Shown here one piece after another: positions 24,301 to 38,100 of a DNA stretch of 64,000 nucleotides. Source of the stretch: Nyssa sinensis (taxonomy: Eukaryota; Streptophyta; Magnoliopsida; Cornales; Nyssaceae); contig CM018038.1 of the NCBI GenBank assembly GCA_008638375.1, forward strand, positions 14,964,515 to 15,028,514, in the 5' to 3' direction. The notes under the pieces are model-generated. The model was not told the origin of the DNA. It did no database searches and worked only from the letters and a program-made list of their open reading frames with translations. The position numbers and the translations under genes are program-made. How positions within the stretch are numbered: position 1 is the stretch's first letter; the number at the start of each line of letters is the position of its first letter.

Positions 24301-27300
24301 TAATGTTGTGTAACTGGAAATGACACAATTAGGGTTACTATGTTAGACTTCTATTAAAATCATAGGAGGAACTTATAGAAGAGTGTTAGATGGAAATCAA
24401 TTTAATAAGGATCTTTTTAAAGATGTGTGACTAGAAAAACTACTGTCAGAAAAAAGTTGTATTGAGGGAAGTGAGCACCTGGCTCAATTGAAAATTTTGG
24501 AGTATTTTACTTTAGAGGATGGATATCATCAAAGATGGTAAAGGTTCAAAAGGAAGATCTGGACACAATGCAAATGCCACTACTTTTATCCCAAATAGGT
24601 CTACAGTTGTGGACATTAGGGATGCTGACGATGAATTTGCATGAAAGTCTTTGCAGGATCACAGCTGAAGTCATAATTTCTAGATTGAAGATAGCAGTCC
24701 TTTGAACCATTTTTGACATGATTTGCACTCATTCTGGAGAGGCAAATCTGGATTTTGTTCTTACAGATAGCAAATGGATGGATTTGCACAAGGCTTGAAG
24801 AGTGGTGCTAAGTTTTTACAATTTTTCTTGAACCATGAACTGTCTATTCTCCCTTCAGAGAAGAGGAATTGTTGAAGGTGCCAGCCGGCATTGTTTGTAA
24901 GGTTTATGGGGAGGTTGTATCCTTGACTTTGATTCAAGTGTTTTGAGAAGCATTAAGCATACACCATGTTGGTACATACAAAATATGTGAATATTCTGTC
25001 ATACCAAATAGCAGTGTCTGGGGATTGATATTGGGATGTTCCCTTATAAAGGAACTAGTAAATTATAAATTCTGGGTTGAGGTCAACAGTGAGGCAATGA
25101 AGTTTAATACATGGCCATGACTCTTCTATTCTTTTGGACCCGTTGGATCCAGTTTACAGCTGATTTTGTCTCTAGCTTGCTTTTTGTTTTTATATGCCAC
25201 AGCTGTGGGTTGAGGTCTTGTTTGTTATTTTCACATTATGTGGACTGAACACGGTACTTGCACTATTAGATATATTGTTACTTGGTTTGTTAATTTTTAT
25301 GCTTGAGTTGATTTTATACTGATGTCACATGAATGGTTCTCTTTGTTTAAAATATAAATTTTTTTGTATAAAAAATTAACTTTTTCCCTAAGATTTTTGC
25401 AGTTCAACCTGAGTCCGTTTTTCGTTGTTAGTTGACTTATCTCTTTTAACGTGTTCTGGATGTTGCTAGTGTATCGAGTTGTTTCTCAGTTTCTACTCCT
25501 CTCTCTCTCTCTCTCTCTCTTTTCGGTGTGCGCGCGCATGCATGTTCAGGACATTGCTAGTTGGCTTGTGAAAATAGGTGATGTTATTATTTTGGATATT
25601 TGGTCCTATTTTTTGGTTGCTAAGTTTTGAGGCTATCTATTGGATATCATGTTGACTTTTGAGCAATCCTCCCCTAACTTTACTTCAGTGTATCCACTTC
25701 ATGCTTAATGCCTTATAATTAATATTGAACTAATGTGAAGTGCAGTTTTAGTGAGCCGTTTGAAGAGGTTGTCTATCCAAAGGGGGACCCTGATGCTGTT
25801 TCGATTAGTAAGAGAGATGTTGATCTACTTAAACCAGATACATTTGTCAACGATACAATCATTGACTTCTACATCAAGTACGTTCATTTGCGTATTACAT
25901 TGTGTATTTCTGCTTTCAAAAAGTTGTGGAAAAGCCACTTCTCTATTGACCTAAAGATAAAGAACTTATATGGAGGCATGGCGTACATTTGGAGCTCAGT
26001 TTGGCAGTTTTCTCCTCTTTATCAGATTACAAAGAGGGGGATGAGAGAGAGAGAGAGAGGGGGGGGGGGGTGGGGGGGGAATCTGAGTTGACACTTTTTA
26101 ATTGGAAGAAATGGCAATTCCACTCTCTTTAGGTTTGACTTTCAGAAGGGTACATTTTGGCCTTGCTTTCTGTCCTGATTAAGAATGTTACATTAATAAA
26201 ATGATATTGGTTGATGCACTTCCTTTTTTGCAGTATTAACGGGTTCTCAAATCCTTTGTTGCTAGTTTCTTTTGATGACTACTGACTTTGATGATATGAC
26301 CATGGCGTCTATCCTTTCAGTCTAATATGTTTTACACAACATTTCAATTGATGGTAGATATTTGAAGAATAAAATCCAACCTGAAGAGAGGCATAGGTTC
26401 CACTTCTTCAACAGTTTCTTCTTTCGGAAGCTAGCTGACCTTGACAAAGATCCATCTAGTGCATTTGAAGGCAGGGCTGCTTTTCAGCGTGTTCGTAAAT
26501 GGACAAGAAAAGTAAATTTATTTGAAAAGGATTATATCTTCATTCCTGTAAACTTCAAGTAAGAAATCGGCTAAACAAAGATTTGCTACTCGGAAAAATA
26601 TCTTCTTAACATTGAGCAGTAATATGAAATGTGCACGTATTTTATTGACAGCTACCACTGGAGTTTAATAGTAATATGTCATCCTGGAGAAGTGGCTGAG
26701 TTTCAAGGCAAGTTCTCACTGAATAGCGAGATTTTTCCAATTTTTCTCATGAACTAAATGTGGTAATCTTTCGTTTATTGTTATTTTTTTGTCATATTTC
26801 AGATGAAGATGTTGAGAATTCACTTAAAGTACCATGCATTTTGCATATGGATTCTATCAAAGGAAGCCATACTGGCCTCAAAGATCTTGTTCAAAGGTAC
26901 CCTCTTTTCCATAATATCATTTTTTTCAAAGGTACAAATAACAAATATTTGTTAAGTTATTTATTATTTGTTTATTTATTGAAGAGTGTGCCCTTTTGTG
27001 TAATCACTGCTTTCTTTTTTTTCCCTTTTATATGTGTGTATATATAATATACATAAGTTTTCACTTTCCTTTTGTGCGTTTTTGTGTGGAGATGGGCTAC
27101 GAAGAGGAATGTAAGGCAGTAGCACTTGATTTTTTTAAGTTGTCACTAGATTTTGAAAGTTATTCTTCATATGAAGTTTAGATTCATTTTTTGACGTGGT
27201 TGATGTAGAACAAGTCGGGAGAGATTAAAGAAGATAAGAAAGAGAAGGGAAGAAGAAGAAAGAAATAGGGAGACAGAGAAAATAGATAGAGAGAAGAGGG

Positions 27301-29701
27301 AGAAATATGAGGGAAAAAGATATTCTTAATTCAATTCATTCCAGTCTAATTAATTCAGTACATCCTATCCCTTTATATATAGGGAAATTCAAAGTAAAAT
27401 CAAATCCTAAAAATAAGAAATTAAAACTTATCCTAAATCAAACACTTAAAACAAATCCTAAATATGAAAATATAATAAAATTGCATAACAATATATATCC
27501 CCCTGGATCAAATATTATTGGCCCATGAAGTCCTTCTTGATCCCCATCAGTGATTCTGCTGGCCAAGTTCTCCACCAAAAAAGCCGTCAAGGCTCGTGCT
27601 TACAAAAGCCCAAGAAACCCCCCCAGTCCCCCCTTAGTGTCCAGCTAGTAAACGTCATGAGAAATTTGAACACTTCCTGTGGAACTCTGATAGTGTTTGC
27701 CTGCAGGGTTAGTCTATCCCTACCAAGGTTAGAATTAAGAGGTACAAGAAAGTGTGCTTTGTCTTGCACAATATTAGACAACAAATTGGAATAGCATGAT
27801 CCAACAAAATGCTGAAAAGCCTTAAAAGTCTGCAATATATTATTTTCCATATCCTGTCTTAGATTACTTCCTCAAATTATGTCATGGTGTGCTGTGCATT
27901 AGTTATAACCTAATAAATATCCAAATTCTTGGCAGCAAAAAACAAAAGTTGTCTATAGTTCCCACCCCTCTCTGTTGTATGCTGTGATGTGTACCTATTA
28001 ACATCCACATTCATTTGACTGAAAAAACGTGAATAGCTTTCTACAATAATCTGGTACTAAGATAACCTGTACTGTTGCATGGTAAACATACTTTTCAACA
28101 GACTATGATGTTGTAGTCATCTAAACGGACCACTGGGATTGTTAGAATCATGACATATTTTGTTGTCCCTTTCTCATCATCAATTTAATGTCTTTCATTA
28201 AGAAACTAAATTACTTTTTACTGCATTTCCCATAAGCACTTGTCCTTCTAAGTTCTCAACAAAGCCTTAATCCTGATTACTTGAAGTCAGGTTTATGATT
28301 GTCTTTTTGTAGTTTTTAGGAATATACTTAGACAGATGGGTGTCTACGAGGCGGAAGGGCCCTTGGGTGGGAGTTTGTGGAAGAACATTAGGAGGGGACA
28401 AAAGGACTTTTATCAGAGAATTGGTTTTGTTGTGGGTAATGGGGAGAGTAAGGTTTTAGGAGGATTTTTGGTGTGGTAATGTTGCTTTGAAGGATAAGTT
28501 CCCTCAATGATTTCGTCTCGCTTTGAATCCGGATGCAAGAGTAGTGGAGTATTTACGGCCCACGATGAATGGAATAGTATGGGATCCTTGTTTTTGCCGG
28601 AATTTTTGTGACTGGGACCTTGAGGAAGTCGCGGATTTTCTTGAGACCATCCATAAGTTCAAGCCACAAGGTGAAGGTCCGGATGCTTTGGTTTGGAGAA
28701 AGGAGAGCCATTAGCGCTTTAGATTTAAATCTTATGATTGACTTAACTAGAGAAAGGTGAGAAATTTCCCTTGGAAGGCAGTATGGGGAAGTAAAGCACT
28801 ATTGAAAGCTGCGTTTTTTGCTTGGACTCTAGCTTGGGAGGCAGTTCCAACCATGGATAATCTCCAAAGACGGGGATTTCCTCTTGTGAATCGATGTTGC
28901 ATGTGCTTCAAAGAAGGGGAATCAACCACCCATATTTTCTTTCATTGCCCTTGTGTTGTTTTCTTTGTTTGGTTGTTCGTGGGTGATGCAAAATTTGATT
29001 TTGGATGTTTTGGGAAGATGGTTGGGAAAGGAAAAGGAAGGAAGACTTGGAGGATAGCACCCATATGCTTGTTTTGGTGTATATAGATGGAAAGGAACCA
29101 ATGGATTTTTGAAGAAAGATCCATGGACATTTGTAGATTTAAATACCATTTTTGAAAATATTATACTTTTGGATTGTAGAAGCATACCCTTCGTATGTAT
29201 GTAGTTTTGTAGAGTTCTTGGAAAACATTAGACTCTAGTTTTAGTGGCTCTCTATTTTTTTTTTAGTAAATGGGTTCATTCCCCTCGGGTGCCTTTTATG
29301 AAATGATTACTTATCCAAAAAAAAAAAAAACATATCAAAAAAAAATCTTATTGTTCTTGTGGTGAATTTCTGCATGAATTTAATCCGTAAGGCAAATCAT
29401 AGAATCAATTTGCTAAGCAGTGTGAGAAAATTGTATTGTTCTTTTATGTGGAAGCATGCACAGGCTGGATGCTGTCCAACTTCTCTAGCAATATTTTACA
29501 TCACAGCCATGTCAGTTTAGTTTCCATTGTAATAAAGAGCCTTTGTATCTAACTCAGTGGATCATACTAAGTAATTTGACTTTGTTTAAATAGTTGATAA
29601 AGTTTGTATGCATGGTTTCCGAGCTCACATGTATGTACTTCTGGGTTTCCAAAGTCAAAAGCAAGATTATTTCTACGGGGAGTACAAAAAACTAATATAT
29701 A

Positions 29702-29738
<37 letters not shown>

Positions 29739-31320
29739 GGAGTATGTCTGGTCCTACTCTTATCCTAGGGTAAACGAAATAAACTTTATTCAAGTGACAG
29801 AGAATCAGGGAAATGTTAGAAATAAGCATTAGTTGTTTTTCTGCCTTATAAAGTAGACCCTTTGAAACTTCTGGGTTCGTGTGTACTTCCGATAAACCTC
29901 AGGGGACGTCAGTGTAATTTATCCTACTTTTAAATAGTTCTACTCTCTTTTCTTTTAAATTCCATCACTTAGTTCTTAGCTTTTTAATATCTTTATTCTT
30001 TCTTATTTATCTTTTAATATATGTTTAAAACCATCAACTTATATTGTGAGGTCAAGCTTTCTTATTGCATTAATCATATAATATTTGCACATTAGTCATT
30101 TTATTCTTTTTAACAAGTAAAGTTTATTTGATTTCTATTTAATCCACTTTTAAAGGTTAGTAGATATCCATCTCTCAATTCTAGATCATATGCTACTACA
30201 AATTTTAGTATTGCCTCCCCAATGTCATTCTTATCTCCAAATTCATATCTACCATAAACCATCTCAAATGCTCTGCGATATTTTCTATATGACCATTAAA
30301 ACTCTCTCTATAAATATTTTTCTCCTCAAATTATGTCTTGAGTTTATTCATCCATGTGTCCCAAAGTCTATTCTTATTTGGGGTGGATAAGCGCTAATGA
30401 TATTATCTTACCCAGTTTTCACATTTTTTCGAAGCACTAAGAGGAATGCCCAGTCATTTACTCAAATAATCTTGGGATTCATGTTCTTAAGGGATAACAA
30501 CATTTTATGTTGGTTGTCAGCTACCTAATGCAAAACTCTTTCTTCGAACTTGAGATCGGCTATGTAAAAATAGGACACTAAACACGAAACATGCAGAGTT
30601 TGCAGAGACTAGGACTATATGGTAGAAAATTTTAAATTTTGCTTTGCTTGATTTTTTTTCCCCTATTTTTGTTGAAAGTTTGAATGTGTTTTTACATTTT
30701 TTAATGTCCATGGTGATAAATCTTGTAAAAAAGTTGATTGTGATCATTGTTAACAAGTTTTTTTTTTAACTTGAACTGGCAGTTACTTATGGGAGGAGTG
30801 GAAAGAGAGGCAAAAGGAGACATATGAAGATATCTCCTCTAGATTTCTCAATTTGAGATTTGTCCCACTAGAGGTATTGTTCCTAGTCTCATCTCTCTCT
30901 CTAAAAGCCTAGTTTCATCTAACATTTTGAATCTATATCAGAATATGATTTTAGACTCATTGTATTAGTAGTTTCTAGCCACTAGGATGTTGTAGGAAAG
31001 AAATGATATTATGGAGGTAGATCATTTATATTTTTATCAATGGGATTGGAATGGAATGGAATGGGAGCCTATCAATAGATTCACATCCCTATTTCACCCA
31101 GTCTCCATCACATGCATGAGACAGATTGTGATTTCCTACCATATCGCCTAACCTAAGAGGCCGGTTTGATGCAGCCATTGTATTGCTTGCGCTGGTTAAT
31201 GCAAGGTAATGAGGCCTTAAGGCGTAATCTAAGAAAAAAAACCGGTGTGAATAAGTGAAGAATTAGCCTAGATGAAGAGTGAAATCATTTGTGTGAATGT
31301 AGTGTGTGGGGAGGGGAGAG

Positions 31321-31373
<53 letters not shown>

Positions 31374-32103
31374 ATTTATTATTCAATGAAGAGATGAGAC
31401 AGACATTGCTTTGCTTTGACATGCTCCAGCTTCTGACGGCGAAAACAAACTCTATGTGATGGCTATCCATGAAGGAATAAATGAGATTTGTGCTTTCCTG
31501 CCCCCATCCCCTACCCTAAAAGGCCCCTCTCACGTTGCCTTTCTACCACCTGCCGTGAATAATGTATGGTACCAAGGGATTAAGGCCTATGACCTGACTA
31601 AAACAAAAGAAGGAAATGGAGAGTAAATCAACATAGATAGTAAATTATTGGGGTGAGAGAAATAGAGGGGATGATTGGCTATTCATTGAAAAGCAAGGAG
31701 AGAGACTTTGCTCTGCTTCGGCATGTTTCAACCTCCAATGGTGACAAGAAGCTTTTCGGTGATGGCAACCTATGCTGGAATAAGTGACCGATACAGAGTG
31801 AGACTAAGAACGAGAGACTGATAGAGGCCGGAGTGAGGAAAACCTAAGCTCAGTATAAGGTTTGGTTTGTAGAACGGCAATATAATTTGGAGTGGACGGT
31901 GAGGTACACATTAAACCCAGCCAGTAACACTCCAAATGTGATTTGGGTTTTAAACTCTCTCTAAACCTACCCTTACCTTGGCCTCCTTTGATCCCACCCA
32001 AATAAGGCACCATTTGTAACGGTCTTTACAGCAACTTTTATGACTTTATTTATTTATTTATTGCAAAATCCCTTTGATCCCATTTTTTTATGAGGGTCTA
32101 AAT

Positions 32104-32138
<35 letters not shown>

Positions 32139-35100
32139 AACAGAAATAATCCAAAAAAAAAACTAAAACGGGTAGCAAAAAATTCATGCTGACAGCCTTG
32201 TAATTTTTTAAAAAGTTTTCATTACATAATTAATGACACTAAAGTACTAAATTGCTTTTCATGCTGATAATTGTTTTTTTTGTTCTTATTTGTATTTGAA
32301 CAAGTTGTTGCAATGCTATTGAAAAGAAATGTGGTGGAGCTTATTTGGAGAGAGGCAAGGGAGGTCATTTGAGGGGGTGAAATCTTCTACTTGGCTATCA
32401 AGCATTTTTTATGACAGGGAGTTATTCATTTGTAGATTATTTTGTAGGGTTTTTGTGAAAATTGAGAGTATAGTTTAGTATTGTTTCTTATTGAATTTGT
32501 TTTGTGTACACTGGTTCCCCCCACCCACTTTTCTTTGATGTTCTCTTGAAATTTTACTTACCAAAAAAAGGGTTAGGAGGAATTCACATTTTTGTAGTGA
32601 TACCATTCCTGATAAGCTTCACTATTTAATGCCTCAGAAACAGAAAGGCTGGAGAAGCTTTAAGGGATTTTTTGTGGGTGATAATGAGGATGAGCTAGAA
32701 TGTTACCTAGTGGTTTGGGGTGCAGTTTTTAGGCCAAAAAGGAAGGGGGCTATGGATAGCAAGGAAGTTGAAAACTCATAATCAAGCCTTGTTGAGAAAG
32801 TGGTTTTGGAGATATCCAATGGATATCAGCAGCTTGTGGTGAGAGTTATAGATAGTAAATTTGGAGAGGAAAGGTAGATTGGTTTTTGAGTGAGGTTAGG
32901 AGCTCGCATTTGGTAGTGTTACAGAAAGGGATAAGGAAAGTGGGAGAAATCTTTTGAGCACACTGCCTTCAGAGTGGGAGATAGCCAGAGGGCTTTGGCA
33001 TGAAATTTGGGAGACAGCTGGAAAATTTCTATATCGATTTACAATTGCTTTAAATGAAGCTCCATTGGCAAATTATGTGACGTCTACAGAAAAAAGAGGG
33101 GTGAAAACCTTTTTTCATCATGGCAATTTGGGACAGTAAGTTTGAGTTAGTTGATGCCTTATTCAATCTACTTTTTGGAGTCTTGTTTCTGGGCCACAGG
33201 GACGATATGTTGATGTGGAGGGCCTCATAAAATGGAATTTTGGGTTACTTATATAAGTTCTAGAATGGGGATAGAGATGGTAGGTTTTCATGGAAAGGCA
33301 TTTTGGGCACAAAATTGCATTTTAATGTGGAGTTCTTTGCTCAGAAAACTATTCAGGTGTCAATGGGCCATACTGCAGTATGTTAGTGAGTTGATGAATT
33401 GTTAGCCTAGGGCATGCCCAAGGAGTGGAGTTGAGGTGTCATGGAAGGTTGCTCCCCTTCTGCCTATTTTGGAGCATTTGAAAGGAGTGGGATTTACAAC
33501 TGTTTGTGGGAGTGGAGTTTCTATCCCATGCGATAAGCAAATTGTGTTGAGTGTCTCCTACTGGATATTGAGGGGCTCATCTGGCTGTTGAGAGCCATTT
33601 TTGGATATGTTAAGCAAATTGAGTTAAGGATAGGAGCTCTGTTTGTTGATATCTGTGTGTGCATTTTTGGCTTTGAGTTTTGTATACTTCACATGTACTC
33701 AAGTTGTGCTCCACTGGTGCATTTTTCCCTATTTATTTATTGAAAAATAAAAAATAAAAAGAAATACTACTTGTGATAGTTACAGACTGAATTGCAATTT
33801 TTTTTTGTAAGTTGAAGTATGAAAAATATAAATTCTTCTTTGTATTATTTTCCTAGTGTGTTTATATTATTGTGCATGGGATTTTATTTGATGTGTAGTC
33901 TGTGTTCTGTGCAGCTGCCACAGCAGCAAAATTCATTTGATTGTGGCCTCTTCTTGCTCCACTATGTGGAATGCTTTTTGGAGGATGCTCCTGTTAACTT
34001 CAGTCCATTCAAAATAACAAAGTTCTCCAATTTTGTAAGTAGACTGCTTGATTTTCAATTGATCTTGTGTGCTTTTCATTTTTATCTTTAATGCTTTGAT
34101 TTCAGTGCTTAGTGTGGATCAATATTAGGTAGGAAGTGGATGATTACAAGTTGAGATTGTTTTCAAGCTTTGGGTCTTGTATTCTTGTTTGTCTAGTGCG
34201 AGATGGTTATTCCTCAATCATTGGTTTATTCTGTAGCTAGGTAGACGGTTAGAATTGGCAATCAGATTTTTTTTAAAAAAAAAAAAGAAAATTTATATAA
34301 TATGATATATGTTCTGTGGAGACTAGCTCTGCATTCTGTTTTATGGTTTATTAGGAATGGGTGGAACAGATGATTCTTTGAGGGTTTTGGAGTTTACTAC
34401 CCTGAAATTGAAGAAATTTATTTTGACATCTTTTTTGTGTTGTTACAGAGTTTTGGACTTTTTAGTATTTGTTAACTAGACACATACTTTTCCTTGTAAG
34501 AGGCTATGTTTTCTTCTCTTTTATTTTTTTATTTTTTATTTCTTCTATAAATAAAATCATCACTAATGAACTAAATAGGATAAAATGACTGTTGCATGCA
34601 AAGTCTATAATATCCTATTGCACCAAACATTAAATGGATATTCAGGGGGTTTCTTTCAATTTCTGACTAAACATGTAGAGTGAATATTTAAAAAATAAAT
34701 CAACCAGAACCCAACTGATTTGTTTGCTGGGTTGGGTTGCAGTTGAGTTTTTAAAATTTGGTGTAAATGGATATTTTTTTTCTTGGAGGAAAGCCTAATA
34801 GATTATGAATGAGTAGAGGAAGAAAGGGGAAAAGAATTTTCATAGAATGGTAAAAAGCCAAAATGTAGGTAAGAGACCCTGAGTTCTATTGCTGTTTTTT
34901 GCTCATTTTCTTCTAATGCTTTAAACCAGCACTCCCTTTTCTCCATGAGTCAGTGGCTTTTTGATTTCAGTTATGCAACTTACGTTGCTTTTTGTCACGT
35001 CTTTTTTTCCTTTTGTTTTTTGGTTTTTTTAACTGATTTCTTCAAGCTTCATTATATTCCGTCTTCATGTTTTGTGTGGCACATTTTTTTGTTAGACGGA

Positions 35101-38100
35101 TTTATCTTTTTAAGATTTGTGGCCATAAGTTTTGTTCATTTAGGAAGGAGTTAAATGACATTTTCAGTTTGTGAGCTTATACTACTAGTTTGAAACTTTG
35201 GATGCCATAGATTGGAGCTTCTGCTTCTATTTTTTTTTTTTTTGTTTGCTTTCTTTGACAACACTTATCTTTTCTATTTTGATTTTTTTTTTTTGTTCTT
35301 TATATATTTAGTAATTGGTACTTCGATCATTTTTATATTCTTCAATAATGGGAAAAGAAAGTGTGTACATGGATGCTCCTATGTTTAGGTGCTTTTCAGT
35401 GAACACTGAATGCATATCAAAAGAATAATAATAATAATACGGGTAAAGAAAGTTTAGTGAGTTGGATGTATCAGGTATGATGGCTTGGTTGTGTTTCTAG
35501 CCCAACTTCTTATTTTGATTTGGTTCAAGTTGGGTCATTATTTTGTCAAATAATAACAATTTTGCTTGGTGACCTTGACCTGATGCTAATCCAACCTAAG
35601 GTCATTTTTTTTCGTGAGCTACCCAACACCACCACCCCCCCAAAAAATAAAATAAAATAAAATCTCTTTCCTTCTTTTTTCCGGGCCTTAGTACCAGCTT
35701 TGTAATGATAAAGCATTAAGCACAACACAAGGTCATCCTTAATTGAATCCTTAAGTACTGATTTTCTTCTCTTGATGTCTTTTCTTCCACATGTTCTGTT
35801 ATGACAGATTTTGCACTTCTTGCTGCTTCAGTCAACTTTTTGGTTTTATCATTGGTAGATAAACTATTGCCATCATCTAATGCCTTTTTTTTTAATCAAT
35901 AAATGTAATATTATATTAACAAGGGGCCGCAGGGGGGGCATACCCATATACAAAAAAAGGGGGAAAGGCAACAAAAATCAAAGCCTAAGGTCCCAAAAAA
36001 GCCTAAGAAATTGTCTCATTTGATGGGACTTTTTTTTTTAAAACAAAAAAGAGAACAACCGCAAAAAATTGTCTTTAAACTTCCAATGAGAAACTTCAAA
36101 TCCTTCAAAAGTCCTCTTCTTCTTCTCTTCAAATGGGTTATGAAGAAGATTCGAGGGGTTAATAGATTTTTGGGTCTGTCTTGTCATGGTTTATGAGGGT
36201 GATTTAATGAGACTGTTTAAAGAGATTGAAGAGAGGAAGAAAAGGAGGCTTATCATGCAGCAAAAAGGGAAGGGCTCAAGCTGCTCAGCTAAGGAGATAT
36301 CGGCCAGGAAGCTTAATAGGGAGATGAGAAATTTGGCGTTTTCTGTGAACTAGATGGGAGAAAGGAGAATGAAGGGGTTTTGCAAGGGGGTAAGAAGCTG
36401 ATGGTATTGAGTGATTAATGATGTTGAAAATTATATCGTGGAATGTCAGGGATCTTAATGACCCAGATAAAAGGATGGTGATAAAGTGTTGTGAAAAAAA
36501 TGGAAGCTTGGAGTTGTGTACTTGCAGGAAACAAAGGTGGAAGAGATGTCTGATAGTTTGGTTAAAGGCATTTGGGGTAGCTGGTGGGTTGAATGCAAGT
36601 GCTTGGCTGCCAGGGGTAAGGCTGGGATTCTAGATGTATCAGGAGGATAGATTACTTGGTGGACAGCTACTCTTTGTCTTGCAAATTCAACTTGATTGTG
36701 GAGGAAGTGACGTGGGTTTACAGTCCCGACTCCCAACAATGATGTTGAGAGGAGAAATTTGTGGGGAGAGCTACAGCATGTTGTAACTAGATGGAATGAA
36801 CCGTGGGTGATTGGGGGAGACTTTAATGTGGGGAGATTTCTTCGGAGAGAAATTCAAAACGATATAGTGAATTATGATAGGTCATTAAGAGAAGGGGGAA
36901 CGCAGAATTGTTATGGGGGGATGGCTTCCGTTCAGTCTTCAAGAGTGTCCTGCGGGAATAGTGAAGCCGGGTATCTCTACGAGTCCGACACAGCTCTGGT
37001 TATGTCGGCTATTTCTAGTGAAGCTGACAAGGAGTATATTCAAAGGTGGGTGGAGAGGGCTATTGGGAATCAGATGCCGAATGGGGGTGAAGGTGAGGAG
37101 GCAGTTTACTGTACCGCCCTTGCTATGATAGCCACAGAGCAAGGTACGTCAGGCCAAGGGATAATTCCAGTGGATAGAAAACAAAGGAAGATGCAGGAGA
37201 CATCTAGATCGATTATGAGGAGAATCAGGAAAGTTAGTCGAGCTCTAGGGGTAACTAACGGAGACTATGAGGAAGAGCTTTTAGAGTTGGTTGAGAAGGT
37301 AGAGAGGAACAGAAAATATAACAGCAAGTAACATAGTCCAGGGGCATCTAAGCTACACTGAGAATTGAAGAAGCTTCAATGTTTTGTTAACTATGATAAT
37401 AAAAAGGGGGAGGAGAAGAAGTCTGGGGAGAAGGAGACAGATCTTAACATTGCCCCATTATGAATATGAAACTAATCTCGTGGAACATAAGGGGATTAAA
37501 TGACTTAGATAAGTGTGGTTGTAAGAAAAATTTCTCAAAAAATGGGGAACTGCTATAGTTTGTTTACAAGAGTCGAAGATTGAGCAAGTCACGCAGTGTC
37601 ATATCAGGAGAGTGTGGGGAAATAGATGGGTGAAGTGGAGAGCTCTTCCTGCTGAAGGCACTGCAGGGGATGTGCTGCTTCTATGGGATGATAGAGTGGT
37701 GGAATGTAGGGATTATCAGACTGGAAAATATTCAGTTTCGGGCTTATTCAGAGTTATCGAGGACAATTTCATGTAGGTTTTCACAAGGTTGTATGGCCCA
37801 ACTGTTGATAATGAGAGGAAATCTCTGTGGGAGGAGTTGGTGGAGATTAGTAGAAAGTGGCATCATCCCTGGCATGTGGCTCGTGACTTTAATGTCACTA
37901 GATCGCCTAGAGAAGGTCGGGAGGAGGCCGGAGGTCTAGATATATGCAAGAGTTCAATGACTTTATTAACTCAAAGGAGGTGGTAGATTTTCCTGTGGAG
38001 GGAGGTACATTTACATGGTCGGATGGGAGGGAGAACCCCAATCTGTCAAGGCTGGACAGATTCTTAGCCTTGGCAGATTGGGAGGAACCCTTACCTCAGG

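Noticed and set aside
25735..26091. 118-residue frame taken as a complete small protein
   Set aside because: Only 25746-25877 is coding, as an exon of ULP2. The rest is read-through into the intron, ending in a G-rich tract.
31325..31369. Regular repeats suggesting an array such as CRISPR
   Set aside because: They are dinucleotide microsatellites. No spaced direct repeats with unique spacers or cas genes exist, and the window is plant nuclear DNA.
36759..37331. 190-residue open frame, the longest unexplained one in ULP2 intron 14
   Set aside because: It begins inside a LINE endonuclease (GGDFNV) and continues into LINE ORF1-like sequence, with a second LINE endonuclease starting just after. 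It belongs to the mobile elements, not a host gene.
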